Origin: Mycolicibacterium mageritense
Lineage (GTDB): Bacteria > Actinomycetota > Actinomycetes > Mycobacteriales > Mycobacteriaceae
Assembly: GCF_010727475.1 (NCBI RefSeq)
Contig: NZ_AP022567.1
Location: 2,666,001-2,730,000 of the forward strand
DNA length: 64,000 nucleotides
Direction: 5' to 3'
The notes beneath the pieces were generated by a model. The model saw only the letters and a list, made by a program, of their open reading frames with translations. It was not told the origin of the DNA and searched no databases. Shown in pieces: positions 32,756 to 39,802 of the stretch. Position 1 is the stretch's first letter. Every line of letters begins with the position of its first letter. Both the position numbers and the translations under genes were made by a program.

Positions 32756-33784
32756 TCAGCGGAAGCGCACGTGCATGGTCGCCAGGCCGAAGATCTTCCG
32801 GTCACCGGACTTCGCCGCGACAATGACGATGCCCGAGCGGGTTTCGGGATCCAGCGACTTGACTCGCCCGCTGAACTCGATGTCGGCACCTTCGGCGGCA
32901 GACACGATCGCCGGCTGTGACAGCCGCACGGCGTAGCGGGTGACCGCACCCGGGTCGCCCGTCCACGCGGAGGCGAATCCGGCGCCCAGCCCCATGGTGA
33001 GCATTCCGTGGGCGATCACGTCGGGCAGGCCTGCCAGTTTGGCGATGTCCTCGTCCCAGTGAATCGGGTTGGCATCGCCGGCCACGCCGGCATAGTTGAC
33101 GAGGTCGCCGCGGGACAGCCGGGTGTGATGCACCGGCAGCGCGTCGCCCACCTTGACGTCGTCGAAGGACGGTGTCCCCGGTACGCGGGTCGTGCCGGCC
33201 TCGGCGATGTGGATGTCGCCCTCGGGACGCACCGTCTTCTCGTAAGGAGCCTCGGATTCCCCGACTCCGAGGATGTTCACGTCGTGCATCATCGCCTTCT
33301 GCACGGCGGCCTTGATCGTGGGATCGACATCCTCGGCGGTGAGGCCGACGACGGTGGTGTGCAGGGTGTGCACCCGCTCGCCCGCGGTGTCGGTGAAGGT
33401 GTTGGTGACGGTGATGAGGTCTCGGCCCGCGATGCGGCGGACCGACGACAGTTCGACGTCGACCGACAGGTCGTCGCCCGAGACGATCGGGCGGTGCTGC
33501 TCGAAGACCTCTTCGGTCTGCAGGTAGGTGTCGTAGCCGACAACCACCGACTCGAAGAGATGGCGGTTGGCTGCCATGGCCGGGGTCGAGGTGAACGTCA
33601 GCGGCGCGACCAGGCCCGAATAGCCCAGCTTGGCGGCGGCGTCGAGATCCCAGTGTGCCGGGTGGTAGTCCTGCACGGCTCGGGCGTACTCACGTACCTT
33701 TTCGCGGCCGACCAGGTAGGTGTCATCCACCTGGTAGTAGTGGCCGACGCGGGATTCGAGTGTCGACGTATCTGCTGCGGTCAT
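32756..33784 (-). CDS. HadA-HadB fusion (3R)-hydroxyacyl-ACP/CoA dehydratase
   Basis: 342 residues in two hot-dog domains. Residues 1-165 resemble HadA (FAS1-dehydratase domain: REKVREYARAVQDYHPAHWD, YSGLVAPLTF). Residues 185-342 resemble HadB (MaoC: FDDVKVGDALPV, DLVNYAGVAGDANPIHWDEDIAK, IAHGMLTMGLGAGF), with the catalytic Asp/His in the D-x-N-P-I-H segment. In FAS-II these are separate subunits that dehydrate (3R)-hydroxyacyl-ACP; fused forms are known in mycobacteria. ATG 33784 aligns with HadA; ATG 33811 is a weaker option. It is a single-gene unit, convergent with the AraC gene. Confidence 0.87.
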   Translation of the reverse strand: MTAADTSTLESRVGHYYQVDDTYLVGREKVREYARAVQDYHPAHWDLDAAAKLGYSGLVAPLTFTSTPAMAANRHLFESVVVGYDTYLQTEEVFEQHRPIVSGDDLSVDVELSSVRRIAGRDLITVTNTFTDTAGERVHTLHTTVVGLTAEDVDPTIKAAVQKAMMHDVNILGVGESEAPYEKTVRPEGDIHIAEAGTTRVPGTPSFDDVKVGDALPVHHTRLSRGDLVNYAGVAGDANPIHWDEDIAKLAGLPDVIAHGMLTMGLGAGFASAWTGDPGAVTRYAVRLSQPAIVSAAEGADIEFSGRVKSLDPETRSGIVIVAAKSGDRKIFGLATMHVRFR

Positions 33785-33879
33785 GGCTTTGCTCAACTTT
33801 CCGGTCGGCATATTCGCTGAAGCCGACCTGAGCACACTAACGCGCGCACAGTGCTGCGATACAAGTCGAGGCGCCGCCG

Positions 33880-35745
33880 CTACGGCACGATCAGTGTCCC
33901 CGCGTCCGACGCCGCCTTCTGCAGCTCCGGAATCGTCATGTCGGCGTAGGCGGCGTTGACCGCGCCCATCGGGCTGCCCAGCCAGGGCACGACACCGGGA
34001 TCCGGCGTGACGCCAAGGTGGTAGGCCTGCACGCCGGGCAGGTGGTACTGGAAGAAGTTGCCGAGGATATCGACGATGAAGATCGCGCTGCCGATGGGGC
34101 TGGTGCCCCACAGCGCCGAGGCGTTCGTGAGTGGTATCGCGGCGGCGGGGTCGCCGATCATCACGATCGAGCCGTAGTGCGGCTTGCTACCGCCCCCGGG
34201 CACATACTCCGGCATGAACGGCTGCAGGCCGGGCAGGTCGGTCGAGAAGTAGGCCGCGGTGTCGCCGTAGGTGAGGATGTTGACGAATCCGGAGTTGGCG
34301 CCGTTGCCAGGGACCGTGGAGTTGAGGCCGGGGCTTTCGAAACCGATGCCGCCCAACCCGGTTTGCTGAGCGACGTAGGCCGCCTCCCACCCGCCGAGCG
34401 AGTGGCCGGTGACGAAGATGTCTTCCCTTCGGTAACCCTGTGCGATCGCGGCCGCCTCCACCTCCTGCTCGAAGGCCAGCGAGTCGGTGAACGCCTGAGG
34501 TGTGGTGTCGGTGAAGATCACCTGGGCGTCGGTGATCACCTGGGAGACCGCGATGAACGGGTTGGCCAACAGGTTCGTGCCGCCCGTGGTGCCCTGGTAG
34601 GCGATGATGATCTGGCCGTCGGGCGTCACCCATGCCTTGCCCGACGAGCCCGACAGCACGTTCGTGGATTCCATCTGCTTGCCGTCGACCGTGAACGGCT
34701 TCAAATCACCCGGTTGCCCGCCGAGCACGTACTCGGCAGTCGCGGCGTTGAGGAACTGTTCCACCGTCGGGGTCTTGCCCGTGGTGGGGCCCGTGTAGAC
34801 GAGCTTGGGCGGCTCTTGTTGTCCGGCTGGGGCTTTGGTCAGGCCGAGCTTCTCTTCGACGCCGCGGAACGCCGCCCACAGCGCTTCGTCGATGGGATCG
34901 AAGTTGATCGGGCTCTTCGGCCCGTTGGCCGACGTGGTGATGTCCAGCGTTTCCAGGACGGCGTTCACGACGCGGCCCGGAATCGCGGCGATCTGCTCGA
35001 TCGGTGACAGCGGCTCTGGCTCGCTCGGCGCAGTGGGCGAGGTGGGGGAGGGCGCCACCGCGGCGACTCTGGCGATCTGGCGGGTCGGTTCCGCGGTGAG
35101 CTTGGGCGTGACCGCGGTGACGGCCTCGGTCACCTTGTCCACCACGGTGGTCACCTGTGCCACGGCGGTATCTCTCGCCGGCGCCGGCGGGGTATCTGTC
35201 GCCGTCAGGCGTTTCGTCGCGGTGCGGGGTAGCGAAATCGGGGATTTGCGGGTCGGGCGATCTGCGGCGCCGGGGACATCGATCCGGATCGGAGCCTCAG
35301 GCTTCGTGCCGTGGAATATTCCGCCGAGGGTTTCGGCAATCGAGTCAGCCTGCTCGGCAAGAGTTTTCGGCTTGTCGCTGCTCCGCTTGCGGGGCGGTGC
35401 TTCGGTATCCGAGTCCGTAACCGAATCCGCATCGGACGACGCTTCGCCGCTGGTCCCCGCGTCATCGGTCTTTGTCTTCGGCTGCGGCCGGTTCTGCCGC
35501 TGCCCGTGACCGAACGCGGGCTTCTTGGGCCCCTTGTTGGTGTGCGTGCTCGACTGGCTCGATGTCTTGTCCGCGGCCTTGTCCGACGAATCCGGTGCAC
35601 TCGATGTGCCAGCGGCGTCAGGTTCCGCCCACGCCACCGCGTGTCCGCTCGCGCCGGCGATGCCGATGCCGATCCCGACCACCGCGACGGAAAGTCCGTA
35701 CCGGATCGGTCTACGGTTCTTCGGGCAGCGTGGATCTTGCACCAT
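33880..35745 (-). CDS. Exported lipase/esterase with long disordered N-terminal region
   Basis: 621 residues. The N-terminal signal is RPIRYGLSVAVVGIGIGIAG, with cleavage near AVAWA-EP. Residues about 45-280 are low complexity (Ser/Thr/Pro/Asp/Lys). The C-terminal half is an alpha/beta-hydrolase of the lipase 3/PE-PPE-like kind: IIIAYQGTTGG, the nucleophile elbow FVTGHSLGGWEA, and PHYGSIVMIGD with the late His. It would hydrolyse lipid esters at the cell surface. ATG 35745 is chosen because AAGGGGG lies 9 nt upstream on the minus strand. A 20-bp inverted repeat lies 90 nt upstream. Confidence 0.83.
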   Translation of the reverse strand: MVQDPRCPKNRRPIRYGLSVAVVGIGIGIAGASGHAVAWAEPDAAGTSSAPDSSDKAADKTSSQSSTHTNKGPKKPAFGHGQRQNRPQPKTKTDDAGTSGEASSDADSVTDSDTEAPPRKRSSDKPKTLAEQADSIAETLGGIFHGTKPEAPIRIDVPGAADRPTRKSPISLPRTATKRLTATDTPPAPARDTAVAQVTTVVDKVTEAVTAVTPKLTAEPTRQIARVAAVAPSPTSPTAPSEPEPLSPIEQIAAIPGRVVNAVLETLDITTSANGPKSPINFDPIDEALWAAFRGVEEKLGLTKAPAGQQEPPKLVYTGPTTGKTPTVEQFLNAATAEYVLGGQPGDLKPFTVDGKQMESTNVLSGSSGKAWVTPDGQIIIAYQGTTGGTNLLANPFIAVSQVITDAQVIFTDTTPQAFTDSLAFEQEVEAAAIAQGYRREDIFVTGHSLGGWEAAYVAQQTGLGGIGFESPGLNSTVPGNGANSGFVNILTYGDTAAYFSTDLPGLQPFMPEYVPGGGSKPHYGSIVMIGDPAAAIPLTNASALWGTSPIGSAIFIVDILGNFFQYHLPGVQAYHLGVTPDPGVVPWLGSPMGAVNAAYADMTIPELQKAASDAGTLIVP

Positions 35746-35834
35746 TATCGATGTCCCCCTTGACATTCCACCGTGATGTCCGTTGCTCCGGTCGCGATTG
35801 GACCGGCCGCGGCGAACACGAGTCGGCTCAATAT

Positions 35835-35854
35835 ATGACATCGCGTGATGTCAT
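35835..35854. promoter_or_regulatory. Inverted repeat upstream of the lipase gene
   Basis: ATGACATC-GCGT-GATGTCAT: perfect 8-bp arms with a 4-nt centre. On the minus strand it lies just upstream of a TATATT candidate -10 and so would cover the -35 of the lipase promoter. No regulator is encoded nearby. Confidence 0.55.
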
Positions 35855-35970
35855 TCTTGGCTTTTGACAGAGGAATGCCGATCCAGGCGATTGGGCGGCG
35901 CAGGCCCGTCCACGTCAAAGCTGCGAGCCATCGTCCGTTGGAGTGCAGCTGTTGCCTTCACTGCTCGCCA

Positions 35971-35989
35971 GATACCAATAATTGGTATC
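35971..35989. promoter_or_regulatory. ParD operator and promoter
   Basis: GATACCAAT-A-ATTGGTATC is a perfect 9-bp inverted repeat with one central base, 9 nt before the antitoxin GTG. TATCTT (35985-35990) is a plausible -10, placing the transcription start at or next to the GTG (leaderless mRNA) and allowing repression by the ParD-ParE complex. Confidence 0.7.
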
Positions 35990-35997
35990 TTGGCGGC

Positions 35998-36249
35998 GTG
36001 GGTAAGAACACGTCATTCAGCCTCGACGAGCATTTCAGCTCTTTCATCGAGGAGGAGGTCGCATCGGGCCGGTACCGCTCGGCCAGCGATGTCGTTCGTA
36101 CAGCACTGCGACTGCTGGAGGACCGTGAGACCCGCCTGCGGGCATTGCGTCGGGAACTCATCGCCGGTGAACGAAGCGGCGAATCAACACCGTTCGACTT
36201 CGATCAATTCATCGCGGGCAAGCGAACTGAAGAACCCCGCGCGCGGTGA
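35998..36249 (+). CDS. parD: ParD-type antitoxin
   Basis: 83 residues. Ribbon-helix-helix N terminus (NTSFSLDEHFSSFIEEEVASGRYRSASDVVRTALRLLEDRE), as in ParD/CC2985 antitoxins, and a C-terminal extended toxin-binding segment (FDFDQFIAGK). It neutralises the ParE toxin and represses its own operon by binding the inverted repeat at 35971-35989. GTG 35998 starts directly at the RHH strand. Its stop overlaps the toxin start by 4 nt (GTGA). Confidence 0.9.
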   Translation: MGKNTSFSLDEHFSSFIEEEVASGRYRSASDVVRTALRLLEDRETRLRALRRELIAGERSGESTPFDFDQFIAGKRTEEPRAR

Positions 36250-36542
36250 GTCGTTATGTCCTTTCACCCGCTGCGCGGGCGGACCTGGAATCAATCTGGG
36301 ATTACACGTGTGAACGATGGGACATCAAGCAGGCGGAGGAATACGTCCGTGAAATCCAGCTCGCGGTCGAACGTATCGTCGCGAATCCCATGATCGGACG
36401 GGCGTGCGACGACGTCCGCCCCGGATACCGCAAGCACGCTGTCGGATCCCATACGCTGTACTACCGGATCGGCGGTGGCGACATGGTTGACGTTGTGCGC
36501 ATCCTCCACCAACGAATGGACGTGGACCGGTACTTCGACTGA
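36246..36542 (+). CDS. parE: ParE-type toxin (RelE/ParE fold)
   Basis: 98 residues. Typical start MSRYVLSPAARADLESIWDYTCERW, then QAEEYVREIQLAVERIVANPMIGR, RPGYRKHAVGSHTLYYRI and IVRILHQRMD. This is the RelE/ParE fold; ParE members poison DNA gyrase. The full length and all core positions are kept, so the toxin appears intact. It is translated from GTG 36246, coupled to the antitoxin stop. Confidence 0.9.
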   Translation: MSRYVLSPAARADLESIWDYTCERWDIKQAEEYVREIQLAVERIVANPMIGRACDDVRPGYRKHAVGSHTLYYRIGGGDMVDVVRILHQRMDVDRYFD

Positions 36543-36552
36543 ACGCTGCCGG

Positions 36553-37548
36553 CTAATGTCCCGCGTTGCGCGCCAGGTCGATGGCGTACTGGCTCACGAA
36601 GCGGCCCGCCTGCGGCTCGCCGCGGTCGCATGTTCCGTCGGATTCGCCGGGACGCTTGACCCACAGGTAAGCATCGGCGTGCGGTCCGGCGGTGGCCGTC
36701 GTGGGCGGCGTGCCGAGTGCGCGGCCCGTGGGGTTGCACCAATAGAGCGCGTCGTCGGTCGGGCCCGCGCCGTTGCGTGACGTGTCGATCACGTAGTGCG
36801 CCCCGTTGGTCTGCGCCGAAATCGCCTCGCCGTAACCGATCTCCTCATCGGTGGTGAAGAAGTTCGCGGTGTTGAGACTGAATCCCCGCGCCTTGGCGAC
36901 GCCGACCTGGTTCAGCCGCGCGGCCATGTCGTCGGCGCTGAGCCAGCGCGAGTGCCCGGCGTCGATGTACACGGCCGTGCCGGGGTTGCGGGTAAGCGTG
37001 TCGACGGCGTAGCCCATCAGGTCGAAGCGTTCCTGGCGCTGATCGGCCGACAGGCAGTCGGCCATGGCGAGCGCGTCGGGTTCGAGGATGACCGCTGCCG
37101 GCCCACCGCCGATGGCTGCGGCAACGCCGTCGATCCACCCACGGTATGCCGCGCCCGACGAGAAACCGCCGGCGGCGAAGCTGCCGCAGTCGCGGTGCGG
37201 GATGCCGTAGAGCGCCAGCACCGGCCGGGTGCCCGCGGCCTGCGCCGCGGCGATGTACTTCGCGTCGACCGCCGGAGTCGAGGCCTGGTCCATCCAGTAC
37301 GCCTGCGGAGTGTTGGCGATCGCGGCCAGTTGGGGGCTCGCGGGATCCGCCTGCGCGGCGCGCATCGCCGCGGATTTGGGGTTGACGTAGAACGGCATGC
37401 CGTCCAGCGGGTTGGCCTCATCGACCAGGCGGATCGCCGGGGCGGGATCGACCGGAGCCGGGGCGGCGGCGAGACCCACGCCTACCACTGTGGCAACTGT
37501 CAGGAAAGGAGCGATACACCGCGCGACTGCACCAGCAGCTGAGGACAT
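36553..37548 (-). CDS. Secreted glycoside hydrolase family 6 protein
   Basis: 331 residues. Signal peptide MSSAAGAVARCIAP plus hydrophobic core to about residue 30. GH6 landmarks: NPLDGMPFYVNP, YGIPHRDCGSFAAGG, AVILEPDALAMADC (catalytic acid Asp), YIDAGHSRWL, GFSLNTANFF, HYVIDTSRNGAG, WCNPTGRALG and the closing AYLWVKRPGESDG(T). This is the endoglucanase/cellobiohydrolase family; mycobacterial members cut beta-1,4-glucan, possibly self or biofilm cellulose. ATG 37548 gives the cleanest signal peptide. Single gene. Confidence 0.9.
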   Translation of the reverse strand: MSSAAGAVARCIAPFLTVATVVGVGLAAAPAPVDPAPAIRLVDEANPLDGMPFYVNPKSAAMRAAQADPASPQLAAIANTPQAYWMDQASTPAVDAKYIAAAQAAGTRPVLALYGIPHRDCGSFAAGGFSSGAAYRGWIDGVAAAIGGGPAAVILEPDALAMADCLSADQRQERFDLMGYAVDTLTRNPGTAVYIDAGHSRWLSADDMAARLNQVGVAKARGFSLNTANFFTTDEEIGYGEAISAQTNGAHYVIDTSRNGAGPTDDALYWCNPTGRALGTPPTTATAGPHADAYLWVKRPGESDGTCDRGEPQAGRFVSQYAIDLARNAGH

Positions 37549-37611
37549 CACCCCAGAAAAATAATGGGGCGACGTGGCGATCGCCAATCCGGGTGACACT
37601 TGGGGCTGGGC

Positions 37612-38394
37612 TTACCGATGCCGTCCCGTCGTGACGACGGGGCGTTCCTCGGATTCACCGTCGTTGGCGCTGGGGTCGGGTGCCAACATGACGGCGGTGA
37701 TCGGGACGACGAGCGCGAGCAGGCCGATCACGAAGACCGGGAACAGGAACGAGAACACCTCGGGACCGGCAGGCACGGGCATCGTGCGGTCGACGGTCAC
37801 CCGGACCGCGGCCATGCCGGTGAAGTGCATGCCGACGACGGCGACACCCATCACGAGGCCCGCGATGAACCGCAGCCCGCGTGACTTGAGGACGAGCGTG
37901 AACCACAGGGCGGCGGTTGCCGCGACGACGGCGATCAGGAACGACAGCGCCACGAGGAACTTGTCGTAGGAGATCGTGCCCTGGATCTGCACCGCCCACA
38001 TGCCGGTGTAGTGCATGACCGCCACCGCCAGGCCCGTGATCACGCCGCCGGCGATGAGCCGGCGCAGATCGAACGTGCGGCCGCTGGTGATCAGCCCGAT
38101 GAACACCGCCGAGATGGCCAGCACGGCCGACGCGATGGTCCAGCCGAGGTGGTAGCGGACAACGGTGTTCGGGACCGCGAAGCCCAGCATCGCGATGAAG
38201 TGCATGAGCCAGATGCCGACACCGCCGATCGCGATCGACGCCATGAGCAGCCAGCGCAGCCGGTCGCGTTCGTTGTCCGCGCGGGCGCTGCAGCGGGTAC
38301 ATGCCAGGCCGACGACCGAGCCGGTCACGGAGACGATGTACGCCAGGAACAGCAGCCAGAGGCCCATGTCGAAGTGGTGTACGTGGTGGTTCAT
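37612..38394 (-). CDS. MHYT-domain integral membrane sensor
   Basis: 260 residues, seven membrane helices. Three MHYT-type repeats: LMHFIAMLGF, VMHYTGMWAV and GMHFTGMAAV. MHYT domains are thought to bind copper and sense O2, NO or CO. No output domain is attached, so it must act through another protein. It follows the GTPase gene of the conservon after 22 nt and is probably co-transcribed, which makes it a candidate input for that system. Confidence 0.88.
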   Translation of the reverse strand: MNHHVHHFDMGLWLLFLAYIVSVTGSVVGLACTRCSARADNERDRLRWLLMASIAIGGVGIWLMHFIAMLGFAVPNTVVRYHLGWTIASAVLAISAVFIGLITSGRTFDLRRLIAGGVITGLAVAVMHYTGMWAVQIQGTISYDKFLVALSFLIAVVAATAALWFTLVLKSRGLRFIAGLVMGVAVVGMHFTGMAAVRVTVDRTMPVPAGPEVFSFLFPVFVIGLLALVVPITAVMLAPDPSANDGESEERPVVTTGRHR

Positions 38395-38416
38395 TTTCGG
38401 TTCCTAGCGATGTGGA

Positions 38417-39001
38417 TCAGGGCGCTGTGGCCGCGAGGCGGTCCAGCGCATACGAGGTGATGGCGATCAGTGCGTTCTTCGCCGAATCGCGTTGCCGTGC
38501 ATCGACGTTGATGATGGGAACGCCCGGCGACACGGCGAGCGCCTCACGTAGGTCGTCGGCATCGTGTACGGGGGCGTCGTCGAACTGGTTGACGGCGATC
38601 AGGAACGGCAGGCTGCGCGCCTCGAAGAAGTCGACGGCGGCGAAGCTGTCCTCGAGCCTGCGGGTGTCGACCAGCACCACGGCACCGATCGCGCCGTGGA
38701 CCAGGTCGTCCCACATGAACCAGAACCGGCGCTGGCCGGGCGTGCCGAACAGATACAGCACCAGGTCGTCCGCGATCGTGATGCGGCCGAAATCCATGGC
38801 GACCGTGGTGGTTTCCTTGCCGGGGATCGCTTCGAGATCGTCGTGACCCTGCGACGCGTTCGTGACGAGGGCTTCGGTGCGCAGCGGCGCGATCTCCGAC
38901 ACGGCGCCGACGAACGTGGTCTTGCCGACGCCGAAGCCGCCTGCGATCACGATCTTTGTCGACGACACCGCGGCGTCAGAGTCAGAGGGCGCGTAAGCCA
39001 C
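38417..39001 (-). CDS. Conservon GTPase (CvnD-like)
   Basis: 194 residues. Walker A GGFGVGKTTFVGAV, switch II-like FGTPGQRRFWFMWDD and the base-recognition motif VNQFDDA. This is the MglA/Ras-like small GTPase group of actinobacterial conservons. The start GTG at 39001 overlaps the end of the DUF742 gene by 20 nt. The partner set is kinase-like (39799-42396), roadblock (39359-39802) and DUF742 (38982-39359), equivalent to M. tuberculosis Rv3365c-Rv3362c. Confidence 0.9.
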   Translation of the reverse strand: MAYAPSDSDAAVSSTKIVIAGGFGVGKTTFVGAVSEIAPLRTEALVTNASQGHDDLEAIPGKETTTVAMDFGRITIADDLVLYLFGTPGQRRFWFMWDDLVHGAIGAVVLVDTRRLEDSFAAVDFFEARSLPFLIAVNQFDDAPVHDADDLREALAVSPGVPIINVDARQRDSAKNALIAITSYALDRLAATAP

Positions 39002-39359
39002 TGAGTGTCCTTTCGATGAGTCGGCGCCGCTCCGTTGCGGTCGAACGGTCGGTCAGCGTGGCGTGCACGCGAAGGTGTCCGCTCTCCACGAGATCGCCGA
39101 CCAGCACCCGCGTGACGCCGATCGGCAGACCGGCGTACGCGGAGATCTCGGCGATGGACGGCCGCCGGCCGCACAACCGGACGATGACGGCGTGGACGTC
39201 GCCGGGCGCCACGTCGAGTTCGTCGCTCGACACCAGGGCCTCCACGGGAGCCTCGATCGGCATCTCGATGCGGGCCCGGGTGCGCCCGCCCGTCAACGTG
39301 TACGGCCGGGCACGGCTCGCCGACTGCTTCTGCTCAGGCCTGTTCATGCTGAGCGTCAT
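38982..39359 (-). CDS. DUF742 protein (CvnC-like)
   Basis: 125 residues. RPYTLTGGRTRA at the N terminus and an HTH-like core (IVRLCGRRPSIAEISAYAGLPIGVTRVLVGDLVESGHLRV), the DUF742 signature. It is the third component of the conservon and thought to bind the GTPase or roadblock protein. Its ATG overlaps the roadblock stop by one base (TGATG on the minus strand), so synthesis is coupled. Confidence 0.9.
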   Translation of the reverse strand: MTLSMNRPEQKQSASRARPYTLTGGRTRARIEMPIEAPVEALVSSDELDVAPGDVHAVIVRLCGRRPSIAEISAYAGLPIGVTRVLVGDLVESGHLRVHATLTDRSTATERRRLIERTLSGLRAL

Positions 39360-39802
39360 CAAACTCCCTGCGCGGCACGCGGAGTCGCCTGGATGGTCTT
39401 GCCGACCCGGTCGACGAGCAACGCCATCTCGTACCCGACCTGCCCGATGTCGCATGACACGGACGCCAGCGTCGCGAGATACGAACCGTTCCCGACACCC
39501 ATCAACAGCAGGAAGCCGTCGTCCATCTCGACGATCGACTGGCGCACGTTGCCCGCCTCGAACAGCCGGGCGGCACCGGTCGACAGGCTCGCCAGACCCG
39601 ATGTCACCGCGGCCAACTGCTCGGCGCGATCGGCGGGCAGATGCGAATTCGACGCCATCAGCAGGCCGTCGGCCGACACCAGGATCGCGTGCGACACGCC
39701 CGGCACGTCGCGGACGAAGTTCGACACGAACCAGTCGAGGGTTCGCTTGGTGGCAGCAGCAGATCCGGCCGTCCGATCGTCTGGTTGCGTGCCGGTGTTC
39801 AT
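39359..39802 (-). CDS. Roadblock/LC7 protein (CvnB-like)
   Basis: 147 residues. Roadblock/LC7 fold: LDWFVSNFVRDVPGVSHAILVSADGLLMA, then LASLSTGAARLFEAG and LLLMGVGNGSYLATLA. Such proteins act as GAP-like or scaffold partners of the small GTPase. The M. tuberculosis counterpart is Rv3364c. It overlaps the kinase-like gene by 4 nt and the DUF742 gene by 1 nt. Confidence 0.9.
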   Translation of the reverse strand: MNTGTQPDDRTAGSAAATKRTLDWFVSNFVRDVPGVSHAILVSADGLLMASNSHLPADRAEQLAAVTSGLASLSTGAARLFEAGNVRQSIVEMDDGFLLLMGVGNGSYLATLASVSCDIGQVGYEMALLVDRVGKTIQATPRAAQGV

